Below are positions 9,770 through 24,000 of a stretch of DNA of 46,902 bases, one piece after another. The notes under the pieces are model-generated. The model was given only the letters and a program-made list of their open reading frames with translations. It ran no database searches and was not told the DNA's origin. The DNA is from Beroe ovata (Eukaryota; Ctenophora; Nuda; Beroida; Beroidae), in NCBI GenBank assembly GCA_946803715.1, contig CAMPET010000102.1:49458-96359 (forward strand), in the 5' to 3' direction. The position numbers were made by a program, and so were the translations under genes. Position 1 is the first letter of the stretch; each line of letters opens with the position of its first letter.

Positions 9770-10721
9770 CATGCCATTGCCCATAGCGTCGCTTTAAGTT
9801 TATGGTCTATTTCTAACACATAACAAACGCAACGTGGGATTTGGGAAAATGGGAACACGTCAGCTTGGCCTGCCACTCACTCCCTCTTAGTCTTATTCTT
9901 AAAGTAAATTAAGCTAAGATAAGCGTTTAGATTAAATTTAAACAAACATGAAACATTTCAACATAAAAATATTTACAAAAACATTCCTTTCATCTTATTC
10001 TGTGTTCTTAAATTTATTTCATCCATTCGGGAAATTCAATGGGAATGACCTTGAGCTTGCCTGGCGATGCCCGGCCCTCTGAGTCTGACGCGAGCGTCAG
10101 CGAGACGGGCTGATTAGGTATGGTATTGGCAAGGAATGACCACGATCCATACTCCATATGGTATAACTCAAAGTCAAACTAACGAAATGACGAGTTTCCA
10201 ACGATGAAATAACGAATTAGAGTTTCAAACCTAGGCTTTTCAGTTTCTCATCCACGTGAAAACCAAGCAATATGCTAATTTTCGAGTTACGGGAACGACT
10301 CAAAAGCAAAAATGTAGCTTTGCGATTAGCGGGCAATGCAGTATCTTGGTGATCTATAACTATAAGAATGAGCATATCGAGCAAACAACAAATACAACAA
10401 TAAAATTATACAATTCTGAACAAAAACAATGGGTGATCTCTAAGTCTATAAGTATTAGTATATCGCAAGCATCTAATATTAAACTCTATTTTTGTTTCTA
10501 GCACCTATTTCATGTTTCAGTTTGTCACACTTCACTTGTATCAATTTGAATTAACAACAAAAAACTAAAACTCGAAGGTCAAGTTCCAGCATCGTTCAAT
10601 CGTGAAGCAACCATGAACCGATCAAAGCTAAGTCAAACGTTTTCATCATGACCATCTCAACGTCAAACGTCAACCCTCAACAAGACTCACAAGCTCCTGT
10701 GTTTCATACACTGCCATACAC

Positions 10722-10781
10722 TACAATGTACATTGTATTTGTACATTGTACAATGTACATTGTATTTGTACATTGTACACA
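10722..10781. repeat. Tandem palindromes ACAATGTACATTGT
   Basis: Two tandem copies of a unit made of ACAATGTACATTGTATTTGT, dominated by the palindrome ACAATGTACATTGT. Related palindromes recur elsewhere in the window. Confidence 0.8.
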
Positions 10782-10868
10782 CTCACAATCCCAAATATTC
10801 AATCAAAGCAACCTTAAATCGCACTCAAGCAACCTAATATCACGCTTGTCTTCAGTTCATCATCATGT

Positions 10869-13800
10869 TCAAATGTCGACTATACGAGTTCCATCATGAA
10901 CACTAATCACACTAGTGTCGGTAGACGTTGTACTACACGAGTCGGATGTACTCAAATTACACACATCACCCCGACGCGTTTCCGTGCTCGAGTTGGTGTC
11001 AAAACTCGGTGGTGACGACGAAGAATCGGGTGACACCACCGCCATATCCGAGTTTTCGGCTGATGGCGGTGATTTTACGATACTCGCCGGGGGAGAAATC
11101 GGCGAGCTGGAATCCAGTGATGCCTCGTGGGGAGGACCGAAACTCTCACCCAGAGATTCCATAGACACATTTTGGGGCGGTGAGACAAAGGTGCCGCGCG
11201 GTGACACGGCGAGGGATGGGGCAGCACCCCTCCCGAGAGCAGGTGAGCTGGTGAGAGGGGGCTTTTCGAGCGGGCCCGAGGAGGGGGTGACGGGGGATTC
11301 ATTCTCCTCAATAGATCCGTCCTCGTCACTCTCTTCTGGTAGAAGTGCTTCCGCCTGTATTAGAGAAGAGGAAAATCAGGTAAAGATGGGCGTCGGGCGA
11401 AAACTGGAAATATTGGAACAGCCTATTGGCTTTCCTGTGTCGATTCAAAATAACTGAGACATGATAGGATCTATCAACGAATTTAGCATTCAACGAATTT
11501 CTCACTTTTTGCAGGAGTGATAAAGCAGAGTTGGTCCTCTCAATATAATACTCATTTCCTGACTCGTTTGACAAGGTGGCAGCCCAGTCTGGCGGCTCGT
11601 CGTCATGGTAACCGGGACGCCGCTCGAGCTGCACTCCCAGCCACTTCACTGCCCCCTCCCATCTATTGAAGTAACAATATCAAAACGATGAGATCAGTTC
11701 TGATCGGGATCCAAGTTTTCATCGTCAACTCTATATCCCCCGTCCCTAACCTAAAGCATCATGTAATTGTAATCTGTTTCGAACCTAAAACCTTGATAAA
11801 AACCAATTTAAAAACCTAAACTTGTTGTCATCATCATCGAAGAATATGCCGGCCGCGAGGGAGTTAGCATTGAGGAGGCTGGTAAGGCACTTCATACAGA
11901 GGTATGCCCGTTTCTGGTGGCAAGACTTGGATCGGAGTATGATGTCCAGGAGAGAGTCCCGCTCGGGGCCTCCTTTCAGTACCAGCTGGATTCTGTGAGA
12001 GTGGAGAGGGAGTGAGTGAGGGTGAGAGGGGTTGTGAGGGAGAGGGATGTGTGTGTGAGGGGGTTTCAGGGGATATTCTGGGATGACGATGAAAAAAAGG
12101 CGAAGGATGTTGCCGCGAAATCGACATCAGCATTTAATTTTACTACAGATAGTTGATTTAATTTTATGAAGAAGAATCAAAATTGGGCTTCGAAAAAAGC
12201 GCTTCCATTCATAGGGGTCAATATTTTCTCGCTGCCAAACCTCTTTTTCTGCCAGGTATCTTTGACGAGTAGGACATGCAACAGGAAGAAGAGATAGGGT
12301 CTCATATCAGCACTGTGGACAGAGGAAATGTAGTATAGGAGCTCCATCAGTACGACCTTGCTCGCGCGCGCGTTCTCCCAGCACACGTGCTTGAGTACGT
12401 TCACTATGTCCTGTGATGGGATCATATCATTATGTCACAAACAGACAAACAAACAAACAAATGTTGAAGGGAGGGGCCGGACGCCAGTGAGGAAATTTAT
12501 TTAGAATTTCTAGAAATTCTCATATTCGCAACATAGCCGATTCCTGAAGTTATCATTCTTGAAACAATCATAACTTGGCGATTGAGCATAATAGAACTAT
12601 GTGTAAACTGAAGGACTCATGACTCATGGAATTCATCAGCGACTATACATTCGTTGGCATCGATCCAAGTAAACAAATCCACTCACATCGATTTCCATGA
12701 CAGTTGGTTCCTCGAGTAACTTCCTCAAGTACAAGTAGTTCTCCGAGACGAGCAGTTGTTTTGTCTCGTTATCCAAAGTACGGCATAGTATCTGAGAAAA
12801 ATGGGGGGGTGATGGTCGAGTGGACTTCCAAATGTCATTTGGACTATATAAATTCAGTAGCTTTCTGAACCCAGTGGAACTAAAGCTATGCGTTAATGAA
12901 TTTCATGCTTTGAGAGATAATTCCAAAGTTTGCGGACAGAAAAGGAGAAATTCCCTGGACAGAAATGGGACAAAACTGAACAGAAATGGGACAAAACATA
13001 ACAATAACCTGGGTGTTGTTAATGGGGCAGGGCGCGTCCACTGAACCGCCCGTCTGAGTTAGCCTGATCTCGTTCAGGTTGATAGAGCAGATCAGAGTTG
13101 CTATGACGTTGTGGATTGAGGACATATCGTTCCATTGAGAACGTACGTTTGGACCTGGTGTTGTTAGGGAATGAATTTATTGATGGGTGAAATGAAAAGT
13201 GCTTTCATTGTTGCGAAAAAGTTGTGATAATTAGCGTGAGAAAGTTGTGAAAAATATAAGTTATCCAAAGAAAGGAGAATGAAGAAAAGGTGAAAGAAGA
13301 ATAACAGTAAAAATCAGTTGAAAATAACACACAACACGTACCTTCATCAAGGAGAATGGCGAGGAATTTCCTGTGGACTCCCAGCTTTAGCAGCTGATTC
13401 CTCTCGTTGAGACCACCTTGGAGATGACAGTAGAACGCGTGGAACAACTGGGGGGAGGAGAGGGATTGAGGAATTGTCACGTTTTGGGGAATATGTGGTT
13501 GGAGGGATTTGGCGAAAATTAATAAATGTCCTGACCCGAGTTCCACGGAATTGCAAAAAGTTGAGCTGGGCATTACACTTATATCTTAGAAAGGAACGAT
13601 TTTTCCACGCTATTTGTCGAGAATAATTCTCAGTCCATTCCCAAGAAACCAAACCGTTATAATAACGGTTATTCTCAGAACAATGAATACCAGTTGGACT
13701 TAATTTCGGAAATGGCCCTCTATAAAATTGCTGGTATTACCTGTAAGTGTACACATGGAAGAAAGAGACAAGAGTGGACGGACAGAAAAAGACGCGCACT

Positions 13801-15977
13801 TTACAGTGGAAACTGCTTACAATTGCTAACAATTGCGCGTCTTTTTCCTTCCTTCCGCCCTTTTTTTCCATGTGTACACATACGCGTTACCTGTTGCATG
13901 TTCCGGTTATAGTCAACTCTAGTTGAGCTGAGCAGAGCGAAGCACCCGCTAATTATGTGAACTGAGAGTGGTCCCATACAGTCGATTCCGTATGAGTACC
14001 TGGGATAAAAAGGGGGGGATTGAATTAGAAAAAATTAATTGATCAGATTAATTGAGGCTAATTGGGTCAGGAAAAAGCGGTGAGAGGGGACAGGGCGACT
14101 GGAGAAACATTGTATCAACTCCTTGTACCCCTATGAAAACCTTGAAAAACTACTATACAGCATTCTCCAAAAAAAAAGATGTCCCAGAAGATGGACAAAA
14201 ATGTCCCAACTAAAGTAATATTGTCCTCACCCGTCAGCAGTCCAAGCATTAAGTTCGGACAGGGACAGTGGTGGATCAGGGTTACTCAGTTTCGCCAGAG
14301 TTACGATGATAAACGCGAACGATGATCTCACATCTGCCATCGGACACTCCAATAGATACTGATAAAACCTGGTGAGGGATTAGGAAGGAGGTTAGTTCAC
14401 AACACGTATGATGGTAATCCATTCATGAACAATATCTTACCACTGATATGATATTGATCATGAATGGATTACAATCACTGGCATTGAATCTGAAATGATA
14501 TCAGCCTAGATCAAGAAGCGAATGGGGGAGAAAGTAAGAAGTAAGTCTGGGCTTGACCAAGGGTCAAGTCAATGACCCAGGGCAATCCAACTCAAGGCCG
14601 GCACATAACAAGCTATAGGTATGTACTATGTACCTGTCAGTTAGTTAGGGAACCATAGGGCATAGTTTACCTCATTTAAAGTACCACTGTCTATCAGCCA
14701 TTTGTAATCGAGATCGAGACCCGAAGTGCTAAGAAGCTCAGAATGCGTTTTAGCCTACAATAGGTACCTGTTCCCACGTTGCGTGACCCAACCTGCCGCA
14801 CCGCGCGCGTCTACAACTTTTTCCAGAGTAGAAATAGAATAGGGGCGCGCAACGTGTGCACATAATCATATATACCTGTTGGGTGTATCGAACAGGTAGT
14901 TTGCAGCAAACCATCTCCTGCACACATCGCTAGACTGCAACAAGTTGAGTAGTATATCCTGCCACTCCTCGATCCTGCCTCGAACACTCTTCTTACAGAG
15001 GAAACCCGTCTGGGGAGGAGAGGGGGTTTGGGAACAAGCAGGAAATAGGTTTTACTTGTTCCCGAGCTGCGTGACCCAAATACTCCGCGCGCACTGCGGG
15101 GATCCGTGGTTTTTACGACATTTCAGATCACCGAGTAAAAATAAAAAAAGGGCGCGCAACCTGTGTACAGTCTTAGTGGAATAAAAATTGGGTGAAATCG
15201 AAACCCCTAGAATTGAGATTTGGATAAATGGTTTGATAAGTGATAACATTAACAAACCTGTGGCTCTACGGTATAAAGATTTATTGTCAAGGGTCATGGG
15301 GGGGTCAAAATCATGAGTCAAGTAACCGATATTTACCAACAATTGGACCCTCGGAATCGCCCAATCTTAAACAACTTGGCGTGGTCAGCAGGATAAAATG
15401 GGTGTGGTCACTCACTTGAAAGAGATAAGACGAGAGTAAGTCCAGACTATCGAGTGCTATCTGCTCTGTGGTTCCATGGTAAATCTTGAGTGGTTTCAGT
15501 TCACCGCCCACGTTACTCATCTTGACATTGGGAAGGACTACGTGTTTTATGAACTGTGCAAACTCGCTTGAGTAGAGAGATCGCTGAGGACAGGTTTACC
15601 GATACAAATATGATCTTATCGACTCGATAGCACAGACACAGACAAATCCACACATCCACAGAGAGACACACACTATGCACATCACAAACACACAATACAC
15701 ACCCACAAACACACATACACACACACACACACATACACCCTCACACACACACACACACNACACACACACACATACACACACACATACACACACGCACACC
15801 CACACACACACACACACAGACACACCCACAATTACACCCACACATACACACACATACACACACATAATACATACATCCACACATACAAACCTGGTGGAAG
15901 AAGTTAAGGTTATCCTGTCTGACTTTCTGTACCAGGATAGCAGGTGGATCGTACTTTAACTCAGATGTTCTCCGACA
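10869..15977 (-). CDS. USP9X: USP9X exons 51-62: C-terminal helical region and tail
   Basis: Exons: 15891-15977, 15416-15583, 14876-15009, 14231-14368, 13891-13999, 13342-13447, 13009-13154, 12687-12791, 12241-12410, 11822-11992, 11506-11662, 10869-11354. Landmarks are [68 protein letters not shown] and [16 protein letters not shown], each aligned with USP9X. The final exon encodes 161 residues: an acidic start ([18 protein letters not shown]) then a Ser/Pro-rich disordered tail ending IVDI, clearly longer than the vertebrate tail. Exons 59 and 60 use weak donors (GTTTGG, GTTTAG) but phase and protein continuity support them. Confidence 0.93.
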
Positions 15978-17978
15978 CTGTGAGATGAAATAGTAAATAA
16001 TTCTCTCAAGTAACTCCTTCTACAAAGTTGGCTTGGAGCCAAAACAATCTCAATTTGTTGGGCTCATTGCTGCAGAGAAAACATTGACAACGATAATATT
16101 ATAGCTCACTTTTTTAGTAGGATCAGAAGATTTCTCTTCTCCATCTGCGGCGGTAATAGCTTGTCTCTCGTAGAAAAGGATATATGCATTCCACCATCTC
16201 TTCTGTGTTCTGTTAGAGAGGGCGCATTATGGAATCGGGTTATGGAAATGGTTGGTAGCACTGCACACATGACGTCATATTCTTTCTATTACAGTCCGCG
16301 CGTGAAATGGAAATGGAATGGCACTTGGTCGGGGGTTAGAAATTGGGGGAGAGGGGAGGGTCAAATGTCGCACTTTCGTTGCAATATAGAGCCTCGGTCA
16401 ACCACCAAAAATTGTCCTCATCTCTCATAGTACCGAGTATGATAGGAAATATATTTTCCAGCAGGGAACTTACCGAGGTTTTCGGTCGGGAGAGTCTATG
16501 TCCGTGCTATCCCCTCCAAAACATAGCTTAGCCATCTGCCCCTCCTGAGTTATTTGTGATTAGGCAATTAACAAATTAACTTCTAATTAACTTCTATGAC
16601 AACAGAGTGGTCTCTACGCAACACCACGGTTCAATTCTTCCTTTAATAACAAGGATATCCATTATTCACCGTATTTGGATGCTAGGAACATTAACCACAA
16701 CTTTACCAAGTTAACTTCATAATTCAAAAAAGTAGATAAAAGTAATCTATTAATTTATAAAAGTTACGTTTTGTTGAACCTTAATTACATACCTCACTCC
16801 TTCGCTCTCACACCTATACCTGATCAATGTTACACTCCCATACCTGATCAATGTTACACTCCCATACCTGATCAATGTTACACTCCGACACATCGACATC
16901 ATCGAATTTGTACCACTTCTCCACCTCTCCACTCCCATCATCCACCCGCTGTTTGATGTAGCTGTAATAGTGTCCACCACTTGCCTGACCACTGTGCACC
17001 ACAACTCCCACCTGGGGAATTATTCCTTATATGGGGCGTTAAGGGTAAAGTTATTCCTTATATGGAATAATTAGGTAAGAGACATAGTGTGGGATGGGAC
17101 TTACCAATCGGTAGTTGGAGTTTTCTGATGGGGTTGGAGCATCCTGTCGATCACCTGAAGAGCGATGAAGTCAATAGGGAGGAGTTCAAAAGGTAGGAAA
17201 ATTTCAATAGGGAGGAGATCAAAAGGTAGGGAAAAGCACGGTGATTAGAGGAGCTTTCGGTAAAAGATGGTTGTAGTAAAAATGATACGATAAAATGTGT
17301 TTCTGAACAGCTTGACCTAAAAGCTTGCACACTGCGCAATGCGAGTGACATTTTAAAAACAGCAACGGAGCCGACAAAAAGAACGCAAATTGACAACAAA
17401 GTAGGATTATCAGTCATCACCTGACTCAATCATCTCATGAGCGGAAGTCTCCTCAATCCGTGAGAGGAAATCTACGGTGTACCGCTCCATGGACAGAGTG
17501 TCCGGGAACTCGAAATAGTCGTTGTACTTGACCGAGCACTCGCGCTCCCAGTCGTATCCAAAGCTGGGGGATTATTCCTTATATGGGGTGTTAAGGGTGG
17601 AGTTATTCCTTATATGGAATGATTAGGTAAGAGACTACTAAAGCTGGGGGATTGAACTTTGTCAGGGGCAAAAACAGCTGCATACCCGGAACTGTTGTGG
17701 GATTTGTATATTTCTTACACTACACAGTGAAAGTAAAACTCATTGCTCAAACTGTCATTGCTCAAACTGCCATTGAACGTGACGCGGATAATTCATGAGA
17801 AACAGTCGATTTTCCCTAATTACTGAGACGTAAATATTCCATTTCACACCGCTTGAGTTGTATGGCCAGCACATCAGGAAGTTTCTGGAAACACAATCTC
17901 TTAACGGTGTCCACTTTCTTATCACACCGCTCACAGTGATACGCGTTGTTACCCTCCAATAGATCTCCCTGTGGGATA

Positions 17979-18014
<36 letters not shown>

Positions 18015-21000
18015 NNNNNNNNNNNNNNNNNNNNNNNNNNNNNNNNNNNNNNNNNNNNNNNNNNNNNGTGTGTGTGTGTGTGTGTGTGTGTGCAAAAAAT
18101 TAAAATTCTCACATTCTCACCTTAACGAACTCATCCAAGCTATCCATGAGATTCTCATGGTTCCTCACATCAACAGAGATGAGGAGAAAGGGTTCAATCC
18201 TGGTATACCGGTGGGGACATCCCTTGCAGATCTTCTGATCAGCGAAGCAACCTTCCAGAATGTTCGTGATAAATGGGGGCTGGTCGAGAGCTTTCGTTCC
18301 TTCGACCTACGGGTTGGGATGAGTGAAAACACAGTGGGTTGCAAAAGCGGGAAAATCGCCCGGTATTGAAGTTTGGTGAAAAATTGTATTTCGAAAAGCC
18401 ACAGAAAAGTGAACAAATGAAATCCGGGAACATCTCTTAGCGCCATTTTGGATCACGCACGGCCCGATTTAAGTATATAATCTCGGGAGGGAAATTCCCT
18501 TACCAGATTATCAAGGAGCGCACTGAAAAACTCCAGACTGTCGTGCTGTTCACGGAGATTTACCGGCTCACCCCAGTATTTGAACGCTTCCCAGAACCCC
18601 TCCGGTGTGTAGAACTGGTGTTTGGATTCCTTGAGAGCACAGAATATCGCCTGTACCTGCGAGAGATACGGCGTGTGTGAGGTGTATGTGAAAGAGGGAT
18701 CTTTTGATGATAAATAGGACGAGTAGTGTTGTAACGAACATTTCACTGTGGCAATAATTCTTCAGATGTATGATTATGATTCATGACAGAAAAATGTCCT
18801 TCATAACTTCTTCAATTCATGGATTAGAGTGATAGATACACTAGGTTCATCAGACATTGAATCAAGCTTTTTTATTGAATTTCAGTTCAATTTTGGTAGG
18901 ATTTTGTCACTGTTTCGTACCTGCTTTGCAACCCCCAAATGATGAAGCTTGGCTGGGTGCATATCCGCTTCTTTTGCTTCTGAACACGGCTGAGAACATT
19001 CATGATGAATTGTACTGTCTAAATCTAACCACAGTAGTGGACTCCGAGTTTGGCATTAGGTTTGATGAAAAAACAATTGCCAATTCACACTAGAATTTTG
19101 AAACCCTGTTTCGGCAAGTACTCCCTGCACACTTACCAGGGACAGTAAGCTAGATCGTATTTCGGGGATCATGTACAGTTGTTGAAGAACTGCATTCATG
19201 TAACAAGTTGCTCCGCCATTCTTCAACCCTACAAACCCTAGGAACAGAGATAAGGATAGATGGTTCTTCCAAAGGTAAAGAATAAGCGAGAAAAAGTCCT
19301 TCAGTTTCATCAGAAAATTGTTACAGAATCCAAGGGTATGGTCACTATGATGATAAAGAATTGAATCCATCGACGTCCATACCTTCTAAATTACGTTTCT
19401 ACAGAAAATAACGTTTCCAGGAAAACTAAACGATTTTGGCGTCCGAACCTTTCAAGTTACGCGGTAGTACAGTCGGTGGGAACTCCCACGAGGTTACAGG
19501 ACTAGGATCAGAGTAGAACAGATCTTTGGTGGAATGGACCACAAAGTTGAGATTCTCGGGGCAACCTTTGCAGAGAGCACCGATAAGACCAAATGCTGCT
19601 TCCTTGAGATGGGGGAGGGAAAGTGAGTTATCACGTGGAAATAGGAACACGTGATATTCCATTGAGGGCTTGTATTCAAAAAGAATATCATATGAATGTC
19701 ACAAAAAGTTGAAATTGTAAAGACGGATGTCCCATACTTGTGTTAGAGTTGTCTGACAAATGGGTGGGTCATCTCTAATATCAATATCGGGGAATTGGCG
19801 CTGATCATGTAACATCTGAGGATGATGAGGGTGAGCGATGAGAAAAAATTATCCACAAAAACCTTTCGAGGGCTGAAATGTAATTTCATCCGTAAATAAC
19901 GTCAGAAAGATAGTCACGCGATACCTTGCTCGAAGGGAAGAGGTAATTGAAGAGAAGTGAAGGGAGTAGGTTCGGGCCATTATCCTGGGTTCCAAGCTGT
20001 ACTTTAGTCGATAGTGGAGATATAGCTACTAACTCACGGCATACTTGCAGATGACCTACAGAACAAATGATGATGATGCCTTTAGACAGTTTTTGTTATA
20101 GGAAATGACAAATGTCATTGATAGACCTAACAGGAAAAATCGGTGCGAAAATGGAAAATTTTCTGCATGACTGAAAAAATTGCTGCGCTTGTCGCTCGTG
20201 CGCGCGCGCGCAATCACGTGACCTGAAGCAACAAGAGCGCGAAAAAGTTGCGACGCACGCATGTTTCCGCGCCCTACGCAAACTCAACCGATGAGCGCTA
20301 TTTTTGGACGAATTCATGGAATGATAACAACGAATCAAAAGTCAAAACTGTCAATATGTCAGCAGAGAAGACGCATACCTTTGAGAAGAGTATCGTTAAG
20401 GGGGTGAAATTTGTTGTGGTGTTCAATACTTTTCAACCAAGCTACCTGAAGTAAAGAATGGGGTCTCGCAACAGACAACCAACGGACAATTTGAGATTGA
20501 AAGAACAAACAAACACACACAAACAAACAAACATAAACAAGCAAATACCTCCTGTTCCAGTAGTGAATTAGCATTCCCAAGTACTATGTTATGGTGAGCT
20601 GCGCACGACAGAATACGACACAGTAGATTGAAGTAGTAGTTACTATTGTCTCCGTAATCCTCTGAAATACTGTGAGGTGAGGAAAAAATAATGATTAAAG
20701 GTGAGAATAAAGGTGAGAATGAAGATGAGATTAAAGGGGGAGAAAAACGGGAAAATCAAGGATTGTGTTGAGTGTAACTCAACAAGACAGAAAGACCGAA
20801 AGAAGTCTATCTTTCGATTTTACCCTTCCACAAACTCAAAGTTTGCCCATTCCATGACCCCTTCTTCTAAACCCCCACTCTCTTACCTGTTCTGTGCAGG
20901 TTATCGAAGAGTAGTTTGATGACATCCAGTATACTTTTCCCTGCCACACAGCACTTCACACATAGGATGTAAAGCTGCTCTGAGGCTACCTGTGGGTAAC

Positions 21001-24000
21001 ATAGGGTTAGTTATACGCTATCTGCGAAATTGATAGATAATCGGTTTATTATTGGAAGATAATTGGTAGATAATCATTTGAAGCCGATGGGATGGTTGAG
21101 CAGATTGATCAATGATGAGGAATTGGCCCTTTCGGATCGATGAATGACACTTATTAAGGTTTAGCTTAATTTCATACCTTCATAGGGTTCTTTATTCAGT
21201 TCGGACCAAAATGATTATTGCCAATTTCGGGAGAATTGTATAAAATATGCCCTATCATCAAATAGTTATCGTTCCAGATTGTCACTCCCAAATATGGGTA
21301 ATTATGAATATTGTCAGTGGAATTATTATCATAGTGTAAGGTAAAATATGAGTGGAGTTTAACAAAGTTAGCATATTTCTTCGATTAAGTGATAATTGAG
21401 GAGCGTTACCACCCTTAATTAACATTCTCTGCTAATTTTCCTGTTTTCAAATGGGAAAGTATACAATAGAAGTTCAGTTACTGATCAAGGTATGATCAAG
21501 GTATGAAATATCCCATAGTCATATGATTAGCTAAATAACCTTTTGCACGTATCTGTTAGGGCACACTAACACCAGATTGACAATGAAATCCTGGAACTCC
21601 CTATCTACCAATAACACCTCCAAAATGAGGGGTTGGTGAGCGAAACATATCGTCAGGTTCTCCATAAGTTCCTGAGGGAGAATAAATGATTGACACCGCA
21701 TATTATATTCCTTGACACCACTTCAAATTTTCACCAGCGATTTCAATGTTACGACAAAATGGCATTAGGTCATATCTCTAACAAAATAGCATAGGTATAT
21801 CTCTGGCTTAACTTGACACAATCTTACTGATAATAATTTCAAATTGACGCCACTAAATTTGAAAATCCAAATTGACACAACTGCATTACCTGTGCGAGCC
21901 ACATGTCTTCAAAGAGAAAGTTGGCGGTGTCCACGGCTTGACACACTTCATGACTAACAGGGAGTGGTGTCAAGGGATACCCAAACCCACATCTCCACGT
22001 CAGTCGGAATATTGCCTGAAATGACGATAAGTATTGGAAAATAAACAAAGCTCGACTACGTTCGACTACGTTTAAGTATTGGAAAATGAACGACGTTCGA
22101 CTACGTTTTTTCAATTATATAATCAATAATTAATGATAATAAATATATACCTGGATGTACAGGAGGTTAGGTACACTCTGTACTTTGCTCCTGATACATT
22201 GTAGCACGTTTTCATCGGCTATGGTGTGATGAGCGGCGCTACGCAACACTGAAAAGGAGGGATAGAAACCAACCGCAAAAATCGTGAAATATGACAAAAG
22301 TGGATGTTTCCCGGGTTCGATTCTCACAAGAAATCAATCTTATACTTCATGTTTGACTCCGTGGAGTTATCTGTATCATTTGGAATCGAATATCGATTTT
22401 TGTGATTCTCGGCCTCACTCATTTTGGGGCAATGTCCCAAACATTAACACGATATCGAACAAGGGTCTCATACCTCGTTCAATGGATGGATTAGGTATGC
22501 TGGTGAGGGCATTCTGTAGATTATTCGCAGTCCTTGATCCACTTCCGCCTAGTTTCTGAGTACAGACGATATTATCTCGGTTGAATATAGGTTAACATTC
22601 CTGCTCGTTTTCACAGCGGAAAGTCACTTATAGTTTTCAGTGATTCAACTTCTCAGCGAAATTTCAGCATAAAAAACTAATGATTTCAATGGTCTGAACT
22701 TGAAATGATTTAGATAAGCTACAGAACAAACACCGTTCACAAATTCCGTAAGAATTCTGATCTTATCAACTTCTCCCGCCAGTAACCTTGAGCAGAGCCA
22801 GTGTTCCATAACACAGAGTGGTGAGAACAAACTTGGTAATCTTCGCGAAGATGTACAGACAGCTCTGTCGTGTCTTCTTGTCCGCTCCCCCCAGGAACCG
22901 GTCTGATTGTAGGAGCGATATCACCATCTCTATCCCTCCTGCAAGAGAGAAATACATAGGGGTGACAGTCTGTCACTGACAGTCACTGGAGGATGTTCGA
23001 TTATATAGGGGTGACAGTCACTGGAGGATGTTTGATCCTTAAAATCTGACGTCCGCCTTATTCGACGTTCATTATATGGATCGTAATGTATGGGAAGTTT
23101 CTCCATCTCTGTCCCATCTGAGACTCTCAGGCTGAGAGAGAGAAATGGAGATCCATTTATTGTATCTTTGTATGAGAAATGAAGATCCAGTTAGCACTAA
23201 TTGTATCTTTGTATATTTCATGCCACTCCTCCATAAACTCGACCCGGACAAACTGATTCATCTCATTTCATTCGGTGTGTATGTGGTGTGCGCTGCAACA
23301 CCTCCTTATAAGGTATAATAACTTTCTCACCACACAGGAATAAAATATATATATAGCTAATGCTATACAATATCATAGGTGTATTTAGGGATCTATAAAC
23401 ATCTGATGACCCCCTCAAATCAAATTTAGCTTCAGCTCTAATTTCTTCCATTTTCTCATAACCCGTGATTCTTCAACCGGATCAAAGCAGATCAGATGCT
23501 GCTCTCTGTTTTGTCAAACAAGCTTTATAATTAATCACGATACATTATAAAAAAAACAAAATAAAAAAAACCCGTTTTTTACCCTCTCTTCATTTCACCC
23601 TGTCTTCATTTCACCCCACCTTCATTTCATGCCATCATCGTCCGGCGGACTCAGCGAAATATACAGTTGAGTGCACTTACAAAAACTAGGTCTCTACTAC
23701 CTTTTCCATAATTTGCTCGAAAAAGTCAGGAAGGCCCCCCTGGCCTCTCCCTGTCTGCTTCTCTCTCCCCCACCTACCCGCCAGTATGAAGTCTATCCGA
23801 AACTTGGCACTCCGTTCACCGGGCGAAGCCGGCATTAGTAGAGCATACACGATCTCCAACTTGTACCGCACACCGCCACAGTTGGTGTCAAGGAACAGCG
23901 CAGTGGAGAGGACGGTGTCAATGGCGGCAGGGTAGTCGGTGTCAACTCGCTGCTGGAGTGTCGGAATTAAGACGGGAAATGTATTGGTTCGGCGGAATTC

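Larger units (their letters stand above)
9184..10868. other. Intergenic region between PEX14 and USP9X
   Basis: A GC- and CpG-rich patch (about 9515-9690) may be the PEX14 promoter. Inside it GCAAGCCGC-TTT-GCGGCTTGC (about 9564-9584) is a perfect hairpin. A tiny inverted-repeat insertion follows at 9697-9769. A CTGACGC-GA-GCGTCAG palindrome lies near 10085-10105. The only minus-strand AATAAA I find for USP9X is at 10013-10018, which would give a 3' UTR of about 850 bases. An open frame at 10256-10501 has no coding character. Confidence 0.5.

Noticed and set aside
10256-10501. 81-codon plus-strand frame
   Set aside because: Low-complexity Ser/Ile/Asn/Thr composition, in the probable 3' UTR of USP9X, no splice signals.
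10915-11457. 180-codon frame on the plus strand
   Set aside because: Antisense shadow of the last USP9X exon and its neighbouring intron; the minus frame joins the USP9X homology with correct phase.
15513-15959. Cys/Val-rich and His/Thr-rich frames
   Set aside because: (AC)n microsatellite translated in different frames.
19137-19237. Assignment of the deubiquitinase to USP24 or USP34
   Set aside because: USP24 shares the [10 protein letters not shown] box, but exons before and after ([30 protein letters not shown]) follow USP9X much better.
22300-22340. GGGTTCGATTCTCA, similar to a tRNA B box
   Set aside because: No A box or cloverleaf can be drawn around it; it lies in a USP9X intron.
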